DNA of 64,000 bases, from positions 310,001 to 374,000 of the forward strand of contig NZ_JAFBFC010000001.1 in NCBI RefSeq assembly GCF_016909075.1. The letters are read 5' to 3'. Source of the DNA: Priestia iocasae (lineage in GTDB: Bacteria > Bacillota > Bacilli > Bacillales > Bacillaceae_H). Of the stretch, positions 8,678-17,883 are shown one piece after another; within the stretch, counting starts at the first letter, position 1; every line of letters starts with the position of its first letter. A program made the position numbers and the translations under genes. A model generated the notes under the pieces. The model worked only from the letters and a program-made list of their open reading frames with translations. It did no database searches and had not been told where the DNA came from.

Positions 8678-9634
8678 ATGTCAGAACAGTTAGTTACAAC
8701 CAACTTACAACTTGAAGATTTAAATGAAGCTATTGCTTTATTTGGAGCCCAAGATGCTCATCTAAAGCGTATTGAGGAAGAAACAGGGGTATCAATTGTA
8801 ACACGTGGAGAAGCTGTTAATTTGTCTGGAGAAGCAACCTCTGTAGAGAAAGTTGAAGAGATCTTAAAAAAATTGCTACATATTATCCGAAAGAATATTA
8901 CAATTTCTGAACGAGATGTTGTTTATGCTATACAGATGGCAAAAGACGGATCGCTTGAATTCTTTGAGGATATATATGAAGAAGAAATTACGAAAAACGT
9001 AAAAGGTAAATCTATTCGAGTTAAAACGTTAGGACAACGTCAATATGTCTCTGCTATTAAAAAGCATGATTTGATTTTTGGAATCGGCCCTGCTGGAACA
9101 GGTAAAACGTACTTAGCAGTTGTCATGGCAGTAAATGCGTTAAAAAATGGATTGGTACAACGAATTATTTTAACACGCCCAGCTGTCGAAGCGGGTGAAA
9201 GTCTCGGCTTTTTACCAGGAGATTTAAAAGAAAAAGTTGATCCTTATTTACGTCCTTTATACGATGCACTTCATGACGTATTAGGCACAGAGCACACACA
9301 AAGACTGATTGAACGAGGTGTCATTGAAATTGCTCCGTTAGCTTACATGCGTGGTAGAACGTTAGATGATGCTTTTGTCATTTTGGATGAAGCTCAAAAT
9401 ACAACACCAGCGCAAATGAAAATGTTTTTAACGAGATTAGGATTTGGATCGAAAATGGTTATAACTGGTGATGTTTCGCAAGTGGATTTACCAAAGGGCG
9501 TACAATCAGGGCTAAGAGTGGCAAGTGATGTATTAAAAGAAGTGAATGGTGTTTCTTTTATTCACCTAGAGCAGTCAGATGTAGTTCGCCATCCTCTGGT
9601 GAGACGAATTGTGGAGGCTTACGAAAAAGCTTAG
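8678..9634 (+). CDS. phoH: PhoH-like ATPase
   Basis: Cytoplasmic P-loop ATPase of 318 residues, related to the nucleotide-binding half of helicases and linked to RNA metabolism and phosphate starvation in other bacteria. An N-terminal KH-like segment (about 1-70) precedes Walker A GPAGTGKT at 137-144 and Walker B in DDAFVILDEAQNTTPAQ, then the GDVSQVDLP block. Stop of yqfD and this start are four bases apart, with GATTGAGGA as the ribosome site, so it belongs to the yqfC-yqfD transcript and may also read through from upstream. Confidence 0.95.
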   Translation: MSEQLVTTNLQLEDLNEAIALFGAQDAHLKRIEEETGVSIVTRGEAVNLSGEATSVEKVEEILKKLLHIIRKNITISERDVVYAIQMAKDGSLEFFEDIYEEEITKNVKGKSIRVKTLGQRQYVSAIKKHDLIFGIGPAGTGKTYLAVVMAVNALKNGLVQRIILTRPAVEAGESLGFLPGDLKEKVDPYLRPLYDALHDVLGTEHTQRLIERGVIEIAPLAYMRGRTLDDAFVILDEAQNTTPAQMKMFLTRLGFGSKMVITGDVSQVDLPKGVQSGLRVASDVLKEVNGVSFIHLEQSDVVRHPLVRRIVEAYEKA

Positions 9635-9635
9635 C

Positions 9636-9673
9636 AAAAAATAGACCCTTTGTACCTTAGGGTCTATTTTTGT
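9636..9673 (+). terminator. phoH terminator
   Basis: AAAAATAGACCC (9636-9647) pairs with GGGTCTATTTTT (9660-9671) across a 12-nt loop. It ends 19 bases before the pgpH start, so pgpH probably depends on read-through or an unseen promoter. Confidence 0.8.
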
Positions 9674-9691
9674 GTAAAAGGAGGATCTAAC

Positions 9692-11830
9692 GTGTCAAAG
9701 TTTGGAATGATGAAACAAACAATGGCACAAATCGAGCGATTTCGGCTTATTCAAATTGGATTATATACACTACTTGGAATAGTTCTGTACGCTTCTATGT
9801 ACAGTAATGTCAAGCCTGAAGAGTTAGATTTGCGTCTATTATCAATTTCCCCTCAAACAGTCTATTCACCTATTACAATTGAAGACAAAGAAAGTACCGA
9901 TGAAAAACGCAAGGAAGCGCAACAAGCTGTTAAAGATGTCTACACGCTGAAAACGGAATACGCACAAAACAGGGTTGACTTAGTTGCGTCTATTTTTAAT
10001 GCCATTATGGAAGTAAATGAAGAGTTTGAACAAAGTGAAGTAACTGATCAAGATGTAGAGCAAGTTATCCAAGCAAAAAGAGAGTTATTATCTGATAAAT
10101 TACCTGCAGATATTCAAAAAAGTCTTTCTTCAAAAACCATTAATCAACTATTACAATCTACACAGCAAGAGTTGTCAATTGCAAAAGATGCTGTTGTAAC
10201 AGGTGTTCATCATGTGATGAAAGATCGAATTACAGTAAGTGAAGTTGAAAATAAAAAAGAGCAAATTAAGAATCAGTTAATCTATACGAATGTAAATAAT
10301 GAATTGAAAGAATCAATGTATGAAATCGCTCACTTTTCTATCATACCAAATGTTATTTATGATCCAAAGAAGACAGCTGAAAACCGCCAAGAAGCCGTTG
10401 AACGCATTGATCCTGTTCGAATCAAACAAGGTCAAATCATCGTAGAAGAAAGTCAGCTTATTACAGCTGAAATTTATCGTCAATTACAATTAGTAGGATT
10501 GTTAAATGATGAAGCTTCTGTACAACCGTTTGTTGGTTTGCTTTTGCTTATTATGATTATGATTGGCTTCATTATGTATTATTTTAAAGATTTCAATACC
10601 AAGTCTTCTCAAACACTCTTGCTATATGTCATTGTTTTTACAATTACGATGATATTGATGAAGATTTTAAGTTTATTTCAAGAAATGGAGCTTTCAGAAA
10701 TTGGATTTTTAATGCCGGTTGCAGCAGGTGGCTTACTTATTCGCATTTTAATTAATGAGCGAATTGCAATTATTTCCAGTGTCGTTTTTGCGATTTGTGG
10801 CAGCATTATTTTTAATGGGGAGATGACCACATCAATCAATGTACATGTGGGAACGTATTTTTTATTAGGAAGCATTGCAGGTATTTTATTTTTAAGTAAA
10901 CAACATAGAAGGTCTCGTATTTTACAAGCAGGCTTATTTGTTTCCTTGGTCAATGTTGGTATTATATTAGCAATGCAGCTTATTAAAAATAGCCAATTAA
11001 GCACCGTTGAATTAAGTTATTATGGGATTATGGCTATTTCTTCAGGTATTATCGCTGCTATTTTAACAATTGGTCTATTGCCTTTTTTTGAAAGTGGCTT
11101 TGGTATTTTGTCAACAATGAAGTTAATCGAACTTTCTAGCCCCAATCATCCACTTTTGAGAAAGATTTTAACTGAAACACCAGGAACATATCATCATAGT
11201 GTGATGGTAGCAAATTTATCGGAATCTGCTTGTGAAACGATTGGAGCAAATGGGTTGCTAGCACGTGTCGCAGCTTATTATCATGATATTGGGAAAACAA
11301 AACGTCCTCAATATTTTATTGAGAATCAAATGAATATTAGTAATCCTCACGATAAGCTTTCTCCAGAAGTAAGCAAAAATATTATTATTGCACATGCTAT
11401 AGATGGAGCAAATATTTTACGTAAGCATAAACTTCCAAAGGAAATTATCGATGTGGCTGAACAGCATCATGGAACGACACTGCTTAAATATTTCTACTAC
11501 AAGGCTGTAGAAGGAACGGAAGAGAAAGTAGATGAAAAAGACTATCGCTATCCTGGACCAAAACCACAAACAAAAGAAGCTGCTGTAATTTGTATTGCAG
11601 ACAGTGTAGAGGCGGCTGTCCGTTCAATGACCAATCCAACACCTGAGAAAATTGAAGGCCTTGTGCGAAGTATCATTAAAGATCGTTTACAAGATGAACA
11701 ACTTAATGAGTGTGATTTAACATTAAAAGAACTTGAATTAATTGCAAAATCGCTATGTGAAACATTAAATGGAATTTTTCATTCTAGAATTGAATATCCA
11801 GAGATGAAAAAAGAGAAGGTGAAAGCATGA
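9692..11830 (+). CDS. pgpH: PgpH, 7TM HD-domain c-di-AMP phosphodiesterase
   Basis: Membrane phosphodiesterase hydrolysing c-di-AMP to pApA. A long extracellular 7TMR-HDED domain (about residues 45-270) is followed by seven membrane spans (about 285-470) and a cytoplasmic HD domain with the metal motif AAYYHDIGK and downstream EQHHGT. Length 712 matches the B. subtilis enzyme. The GTG at 9692 is chosen because AAAGGAGGATCTAAC stands directly before it; the frame is open 14 codons further but those lie in the terminator. It overlaps ybeY by four bases (ATGA). Confidence 0.95.
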   Translation: MSKFGMMKQTMAQIERFRLIQIGLYTLLGIVLYASMYSNVKPEELDLRLLSISPQTVYSPITIEDKESTDEKRKEAQQAVKDVYTLKTEYAQNRVDLVASIFNAIMEVNEEFEQSEVTDQDVEQVIQAKRELLSDKLPADIQKSLSSKTINQLLQSTQQELSIAKDAVVTGVHHVMKDRITVSEVENKKEQIKNQLIYTNVNNELKESMYEIAHFSIIPNVIYDPKKTAENRQEAVERIDPVRIKQGQIIVEESQLITAEIYRQLQLVGLLNDEASVQPFVGLLLLIMIMIGFIMYYFKDFNTKSSQTLLLYVIVFTITMILMKILSLFQEMELSEIGFLMPVAAGGLLIRILINERIAIISSVVFAICGSIIFNGEMTTSINVHVGTYFLLGSIAGILFLSKQHRRSRILQAGLFVSLVNVGIILAMQLIKNSQLSTVELSYYGIMAISSGIIAAILTIGLLPFFESGFGILSTMKLIELSSPNHPLLRKILTETPGTYHHSVMVANLSESACETIGANGLLARVAAYYHDIGKTKRPQYFIENQMNISNPHDKLSPEVSKNIIIAHAIDGANILRKHKLPKEIIDVAEQHHGTTLLKYFYYKAVEGTEEKVDEKDYRYPGPKPQTKEAAVICIADSVEAAVRSMTNPTPEKIEGLVRSIIKDRLQDEQLNECDLTLKELELIAKSLCETLNGIFHSRIEYPEMKKEKVKA

Positions 11831-12297
11831 GTTTACTTATTGACTTTATTGATGAAACAAATGAAATTGCGCAAGAACAGCAACTAGAATTAGAGAAATT
11901 AATGCAAATGGCAGCTGCAATGGAAGGAATTAATGAGGAAGCAGAAGTATCTGTTACATTTGTGGATAATGAGCGTATACAAGAAATTAATAAAGAGTAT
12001 CGTAAAAAGGACAAGGCTACAGATGTTATTTCCTTTGCTTTAGAGGAAATGGGTGAAGGAGAGCTTGCAATTATTGGACAAGAAATGCCTCGAGTACTAG
12101 GAGACATTATTATTTCTATACCTAAAACGCACGAGCAAGCAAAAGAGTATGGTCATTCCTTTTTAAGAGAGTTAGGCTTCTTAACGATACATGGTTTTCT
12201 TCACTTACTAGGCTATGATCATGAGACGGAAGAGCAAGAAAAAGAAATGTTTGGTAAACAAAGAGAAATCCTAGATGCATATGGCTTAAAGAGGTAA
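11827..12297 (+). CDS. ybeY: endoribonuclease YbeY (16S rRNA maturation)
   Basis: Zinc endoribonuclease that takes part in 16S rRNA 3'-end maturation and ribosome quality control. The metal motif HGFLHLLGYDH supplies H122, H126 and H132. Length 156 is usual. Its ATG overlaps the pgpH stop (ATGA), and dgkA starts two bases after its stop, so translation is coupled across pgpH-ybeY-dgkA. Confidence 0.96.
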   Translation: MSLLIDFIDETNEIAQEQQLELEKLMQMAAAMEGINEEAEVSVTFVDNERIQEINKEYRKKDKATDVISFALEEMGEGELAIIGQEMPRVLGDIIISIPKTHEQAKEYGHSFLRELGFLTIHGFLHLLGYDHETEEQEKEMFGKQREILDAYGLKR

Positions 12298-12299
12298 AG

Positions 12300-12659
12300 A
12301 TGAAACTCGATGGCAAAAGGCTTTGGCGAAGTTTTGGCTATGCTTGGCAAGGAATTCAACAAGTTATAAAAACAGAACAAAACATGCAAGTACATGTATT
12401 TGCAGCGCTATTGGTAATTGGAGCAGGATTGTATTTTCGCATTACCGTTTTTGAATGGATGATACTCATCGTTCTTATTGCTGGAATGTGGAGTCTTGAA
12501 TTGATTAATACAGCTATCGAGAAAACAATCGATTTAGTAACGGAAGAATACCATCCGTTAGCGAAGAAGGCGAAAGATGCTGCAGCAGGAGCAGTTTTAG
12601 TGTATGCAATTGCTTCAGTTATTGTTGGAGGCTTAGTCTTTTTTAAATATATTTTTTAA
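12300..12659 (+). CDS. dgkA: undecaprenol kinase DgkA
   Basis: Small three-span membrane kinase of the diacylglycerol kinase family; in Gram-positive bacteria it phosphorylates undecaprenol to recycle the cell-wall lipid carrier. The family signature SLELINTAIEKTIDLV occupies about residues 63-78 and contains the metal-binding Glu. Hydrophobic spans lie around 32-50, 53-72 and 98-118. Length 119 is close to the B. subtilis protein. AAAGAGG precedes the ATG. Confidence 0.95.
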   Translation: MKLDGKRLWRSFGYAWQGIQQVIKTEQNMQVHVFAALLVIGAGLYFRITVFEWMILIVLIAGMWSLELINTAIEKTIDLVTEEYHPLAKKAKDAAAGAVLVYAIASVIVGGLVFFKYIF

Positions 12660-14076
<1,417 letters not shown>

Positions 14077-14193
14077 GATAGAAAACAAATTTTACAAAAT
14101 TTGTGTTACATGATTTCTAATATGGAAGGTCATCCTAAACATAAGGAATTGGAGTATGTATCTGATCGTTATGATTAGAAAGGTGGGGTTTTT

Positions 14194-14340
14194 ATGTTGG
14201 ATTTTACCTGGAAAGTATTTTCCCATACAGGTAATGTAGATACCTATCTTCTATTTAAGGAGATTGAACAAGAAGGCTTTGAAACACCCGAGGCATATAA
14301 TAATGAGGAGATTCAACATCTCGATTTACCAATTTCTTGA
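14194..14340 (+). CDS. yqzL: YqzL family small protein
   Basis: A 48-residue acidic protein beginning MLDFTWKVFSHTGNVDTYLLFKE-type sequence (first 20 residues visible as MLDFTWKVFSHTGNVDTYLL), the conserved small gene between era and recO in Bacillus. AAAGGTGGGG precedes the ATG at correct spacing. Function unknown. recO starts 28 bases downstream. Confidence 0.85.
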   Translation: MLDFTWKVFSHTGNVDTYLLFKEIEQEGFETPEAYNNEEIQHLDLPIS

Positions 14341-14368
14341 CCTTCCATCTATCGGTAGGTGACCAAGT

Positions 14369-15139
14369 TTGTTTAAAAAATGTGAAGGAATAGTCATTCG
14401 TACGAATGATTATGGTGAGTCTAATAAAATCGTAACGATATACTCACGCGAGTTAGGAAAAGTAGGCATGATGGCAAGAGGGGCTAAAAAGCCAAGTAGT
14501 CGTTTGTCTGCAACTACTCAATTATTTACTTATGGTCATTTCTTTGTACAAGCAGGATCAGGCATGGGAACTCTTCATCAAGGAGAGGTCATTTCTTCTA
14601 TGAGAAGCATACGTGAGGACATTTTTTGTACTGCGTATGCTTCTTATATTGTTGAGTTAACAGACAAAGTAACAGAAAACAATAAGCCGAATCCCTTTTT
14701 ATTTGAGTTTTTATATCAAACGTTGTCTTACATGAACGAAGGTTATGATCTTGATGTGTTAACCTATATTTATGAAATGAAAATGTTAAATGTTTTAGGG
14801 TTATATCCTTCATTAAATGAATGTGTATTTTGTCAGTCTAAAGACGGTGTATTTGGTTTTTCAATTCGTGATAATGGCTTGATTTGTCATCGTTGTACAG
14901 AAAAAGACCCTTATCATTTAAGAGTAAGCCCTGGGACAATTAAGTTGCTTCGTTTGTTTTACTACATAGATTTACAGCGCTTAGGGTCTATTTCCGTAAA
15001 AGAAGAAACAAAACATCAGTTAAAATTAATCATTGATAGTTATTACGAAGAGTATTCAGGATTATTCCTTAAATCTAAACGCTTCTTAAATCAAATGGAT
15101 AAACTAAAAACAACGTTTGATGTGAAGGACAAGGACTAA
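14369..15139 (+). CDS. recO: DNA repair protein RecO
   Basis: Recombination mediator that helps load RecA on SSB-coated DNA in the RecFOR pathway. An N-terminal OB fold ([20 protein letters not shown] start, about 1-80) precedes a helical domain with a zinc-finger-like pair CVFCQSK and CHRCTEKDP. Length 256. The start is TTG at 14369, supported by AGGTGA six bases upstream and by alignment with the known MLTKCEGIVLRTNDYGE start of B. subtilis. Confidence 0.95.
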   Translation: MFKKCEGIVIRTNDYGESNKIVTIYSRELGKVGMMARGAKKPSSRLSATTQLFTYGHFFVQAGSGMGTLHQGEVISSMRSIREDIFCTAYASYIVELTDKVTENNKPNPFLFEFLYQTLSYMNEGYDLDVLTYIYEMKMLNVLGLYPSLNECVFCQSKDGVFGFSIRDNGLICHRCTEKDPYHLRVSPGTIKLLRLFYYIDLQRLGSISVKEETKHQLKLIIDSYYEEYSGLFLKSKRFLNQMDKLKTTFDVKDKD

Positions 15140-15170
15140 TGAGAGTAAATGATGATGTTTTCAATAAATA

Positions 15171-15206
15171 AACGTAATGTGCAAGGTGAAATCATTACGT
15201 TTTTTA
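15171..15206 (+). terminator. recO terminator
   Basis: AACGTAATG (15171-15179) pairs with CATTACGTT (15193-15201) followed by T-run. Confidence 0.8.
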
Positions 15207-15223
15207 AAATAATGTGGTATGAT
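15195..15223 (+). promoter_or_regulatory. possible promoter in the recO-ccpN gap
   Basis: TTACGT, 17 bp, TATGAT with an upstream TGG (extended -10). It lies inside and after the recO terminator and about 30 bp before a second terminator, so any transcript would be very short unless the second terminator is regulated. Confidence 0.4.
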
Positions 15224-15247
15224 TTCATTTCAGAAATCATTATAAAG

Positions 15248-15273
15248 AGCCGTCTCAAAAGGGGCGGTTTTTC
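15248..15273 (+). terminator. second terminator in the recO-ccpN gap
   Basis: CCGTCTC pairs with GGGGCGG (two G-U pairs) around AAAA and is followed by TTTTT. There is no gene between it and the recO terminator. Confidence 0.65.
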
Positions 15274-15394
15274 CCTTTTGATTATTCTTTTGATTCCTGT
15301 CAGTATCTATATACTTTAAAATACATTTTTAGCAATTGTAATGTAGTTAAATGGATTGTTTAAAAATATTTCTTTATAATTTACATCATTATTC

Positions 15395-15422
15395 TTTTAC
15401 TTTTCTGAAAAAAGTATATAAT
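15395..15422 (+). promoter_or_regulatory. ccpN promoter candidate
   Basis: TTTTAC, 16 bp, TATAAT, ending about 48 bp before the ccpN start. The -10 hexamer is perfect; the -35 is weak. Confidence 0.45.
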
Positions 15423-15470
15423 GTTTTTAGAAATAGTATAACACATTATTGCTTTTTACTTTGCAAGGTG

Positions 15471-16109
15471 GTGAGAACAATCGAACTGAATAAAAGACAA
15501 GAACAAATTTTACAAATTGTCAAAGATTTAGGACCGATTACAGGAGAGCATATCGCTGATAAGCTAAACTTAACCCGTGCTACATTAAGGCCAGATTTAG
15601 CCATCTTAACAATGGCTGGCTATCTAGAAGCAAGACCAAGAGTGGGTTATTTTTATACAGGAAAAACAGGTGCTCAATTATTAACAGACAAAATTAAGAA
15701 AATACAAGTACAAGAATATCAATCTATCCCAGTTGTGGTAAATGAGAACGTATCTGTCTATGATGCGATTTGTACAATGTTTTTAGAAGATGTAGGGACG
15801 TTATTTGTAGTAGATGAGCATTCAGTTATTGTAGGGGTATTGTCTAGAAAAGATTTATTACGAGCGAGCATAGGGAAGCAAGAGTTAACATCTATTCCTG
15901 TGCATATCATTATGACGCGAATGCCTAATATTACGTTTTGTAAAAAAGAAGATTTGCTCATTGATATTGCTCAAATTTTAATTGAAAAACAAATTGACGC
16001 CATTCCTGTTGTAAAAGAAGCCGAAAAGGGTTATGAGGTTATTGGTCGAATTACAAAAACAAATATTACAAAATTATTGGTCGCATTAGCCAATGATGAG
16101 GTATTATAG
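15471..16109 (+). CDS. ccpN: CcpN transcriptional repressor of gluconeogenesis genes
   Basis: Represses gapB and pckA during glycolytic growth in B. subtilis. An N-terminal winged helix-turn-helix (ELNKRQEQILQIV, LTRATLRPDLAIL) is followed by two CBS domains (about 75-205) that sense ATP/ADP. The GTG at 15471 is chosen because AAGGTGG precedes it and the protein then begins MRTIELNKRQEQ, like the B. subtilis MSTIELNKRQEQ; the frame is open upstream but without homology. Its partner yqfL follows 59 bases later. Confidence 0.93.
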   Translation: MRTIELNKRQEQILQIVKDLGPITGEHIADKLNLTRATLRPDLAILTMAGYLEARPRVGYFYTGKTGAQLLTDKIKKIQVQEYQSIPVVVNENVSVYDAICTMFLEDVGTLFVVDEHSVIVGVLSRKDLLRASIGKQELTSIPVHIIMTRMPNITFCKKEDLLIDIAQILIEKQIDAIPVVKEAEKGYEVIGRITKTNITKLLVALANDEVL

Positions 16110-16168
16110 ATTAAGTAATCATTGTGTATAAAAAGTTTTGAGATTTAAAAAAGGGGATGTGCAAATAG

Positions 16169-16978
16169 ATGAACAACCCAATGATTTATGTTGTTTCGGA
16201 TTCTGTAGGAGAGACGGCGGAGCTAGTCGTAAAAGCTGCATTAAGTCAGTTTAATATGGCAAATATAGTGATTAAACGTGTACCGTATGTAGAGGATACA
16301 GCAACTTTAGCTGAAGTGGTATCAATCGCAAAGCTAAATCATGCAATAGTTGGTTTTACCCTCGTTAAACCAGACATGCGTCAGTTTTTAATTTCAGAAG
16401 CTGAAAAGCATGGTGTCGTCGTTCTGGATATTATTGGTCCTCTGATTGATCGTATTCAGCACTCATATCAATTGCAACCGCGTTTTGAGCCTGGAATGGT
16501 ACGTAAACTAGATGAGGACTATTTCAAAAAGGTTGAAGCAATTGAGTTTGCAGTTAAATATGATGATGGGCGCGATCCGCGTGGAATTTTACGTGCAGAT
16601 ATTGTTCTTTTAGGTGTATCCCGCACATCAAAAACGCCTCTATCTCAGTTTTTAGCGCATAAACGTTTAAAAGTAGCAAACGTACCAATTGTTCCAGAGG
16701 TAGAGCCTCCTGAAGAACTTTTTCAAGTTGCACCTGAAAAATGTATAGGCCTTATTATTAGCCCAGAAAAGTTAAACAACATTCGTCGTGAACGATTAAA
16801 ATCGCTAGGATTGAACGACAAAGCGATTTATGCAAATATTCATCGAATTAAAGAAGAATTAGTATTTTTTGAAAGTGTTGTTGAGAAAATTGGTTGCCCA
16901 GTTATTGATGTTTCAAATAAAGCTGTTGAAGAAACAGCGGGTATTATCTTAAATTTAATTCAACATCCTTCTTCATAA
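16169..16978 (+). CDS. yqfL: YqfL, PPDK/PEP synthase-type regulatory kinase-phosphorylase
   Basis: Member of the bifunctional ADP-dependent kinase/Pi-dependent phosphorylase family that controls pyruvate phosphate dikinase or PEP synthase; the B. subtilis protein acts with CcpN on gluconeogenic gene expression. The P-loop-like GVSRTSKT is at residues 149-156, and the N-terminal [11 protein letters not shown] block is intact. Length 269. Ribosome site AAAAAGGGGATG. Operon with ccpN, ended by a strong terminator. Confidence 0.92.
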   Translation: MNNPMIYVVSDSVGETAELVVKAALSQFNMANIVIKRVPYVEDTATLAEVVSIAKLNHAIVGFTLVKPDMRQFLISEAEKHGVVVLDIIGPLIDRIQHSYQLQPRFEPGMVRKLDEDYFKKVEAIEFAVKYDDGRDPRGILRADIVLLGVSRTSKTPLSQFLAHKRLKVANVPIVPEVEPPEELFQVAPEKCIGLIISPEKLNNIRRERLKSLGLNDKAIYANIHRIKEELVFFESVVEKIGCPVIDVSNKAVEETAGIILNLIQHPSS

Positions 16979-17013
16979 AATCGTTTACAACTAACGTATT
17001 TTTAAAATAAATA

Positions 17014-17070
17014 GACCGCCCTCTACCAAAAACGCATGATTCATACATACGGTGAGAGGGCGGTTTTATC
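17014..17070 (+). terminator. ccpN-yqfL terminator
   Basis: ACCGCCCTCTACC pairs with GGTGAGAGGGCGGT (one bulge) across a 23-nt loop, then TTTT. The stem is 12-13 bp and GC-rich. Confidence 0.85.
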
Positions 17071-17373
17071 ATTCTTTTTTCATCATATTCTATTTTATAT
17101 AAAAAGATTTGTCTTACTTTTTGATAGAAGAACTAGTTAAAATTTGGCTCAATAGACTGTTGTATAAAAAGAGAGATTTTTTAGCTAGAAAATCACAAAC
17201 ATTTATATTATAATAAAAAATTGTGATAAAAAAGAATAGTTTTAGGTTTAGACTTTGTCTAGAACGAATAAACTATTTATATAAATGTCAAGTAAAGGGC
17301 GAAAAAAGTATTCGACAAACTCAATCTACACTAAATTACAAAATATTAGAAGGAATCTTCGGAGGGATGTAGA
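17071..17373. other. leader region upstream of the DUF188 gene
   Basis: AT-rich 300 bp with no supported gene. It holds a two-part inverted repeat: AATAGTTT (17235-17242) with AAACTATT (17270-17277), and inside it TAGAC/GTCTA (17249-17261). A GGAGGGA ribosome site lies at 17361-17367. Confidence 0.5.
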
Positions 17374-17844
17374 ATACAGAGTTATAGTAAAAGAAACTTT
17401 AAAATTTTTGTCGATGCAGACGCGTGTCCTGTCAAAAAAGAGATTGTTGAACTTGCTCATACATATGGTGCGGACTTACTGTTTATAGCTTCGTACGCGC
17501 ATGTTCAAAGCAACCCAATTGGCGGAGAATGGAAATATGTTGATTGTGACAAAGAAGCGGTTGATCTATACATTGTCAACCATGCTAAGAAGCACGATGT
17601 CGTAATCACACAAGACACAGGGTTAGCTAGTATTTTAGTTAAAAGTGGCGTTTATGCTATTTCTCCACGTGGAAAACAGTATAGTGAAGAAGATATGAAT
17701 TCAGTGCTTTTTTTTCGATATGTTTCTGCAAAAGAGCGAAGGGCAGGACGGTATCCCAAAGGTCCAAAAGCGTTTACTGAAGCAGATAAACAGCATTTTG
17801 TAGAGACTTTTGATAAACTGTTGTCGAAACTTGCAGGAATTTAG
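17374..17844 (+). CDS. yqxD: DUF188 (YaiI/YqxD) family protein, non-standard start
   Basis: PIN-like domain protein of about 156 residues, function unknown; the yqxD gene precedes dnaG in Bacillus. The translation contains IFVDADACPVKKEI, GEWKYVDCDKEAVDLYIVNH, VVITQDTGLAS and SPRGKQYSEED, all family hallmarks, and ends KLAGI. The frame has no ATG, GTG or TTG between the stop at 17347-17349 and the conserved VDADACPV segment. The best start by spacing is ATA at 17374, six bases after GGAGGGA; the ATG abutting the ribosome site (17367) is followed directly by TAG. Either rare ATA initiation, a recent start-codon mutation, or a sequencing error. Confidence 0.75.
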   Translation: MQSYSKRNFKIFVDADACPVKKEIVELAHTYGADLLFIASYAHVQSNPIGGEWKYVDCDKEAVDLYIVNHAKKHDVVITQDTGLASILVKSGVYAISPRGKQYSEEDMNSVLFFRYVSAKERRAGRYPKGPKAFTEADKQHFVETFDKLLSKLAGI

Positions 17845-17883
17845 CTTTTTGTGAAGAATACTAAGAAATACGGAGCTGTTATA

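Larger units (their letters stand above)
15140..15470. other. recO-ccpN intergenic region without glyQ/glyS
   Basis: In B. subtilis glyQ and glyS lie between recO and the ccpN gene. Here the 331-bp gap has no coding frame of note, only two terminators, one possible promoter, a short TGATTTC/GAAATCA hairpin (15220-15240 region) and the ccpN promoter. No T-box sequence was recognised. Confidence 0.7.

Noticed and set aside
15140-15470. T-box leader for a glycyl-tRNA synthetase
   Set aside because: No T-box core sequence or specifier-loop structure could be found; only simple terminators.
17285-17488. 67-codon plus-strand frame before dnaG
   Set aside because: It runs out of frame across the start of the DUF188 gene, whose translation carries the family motifs; the frame has no recognisable content.
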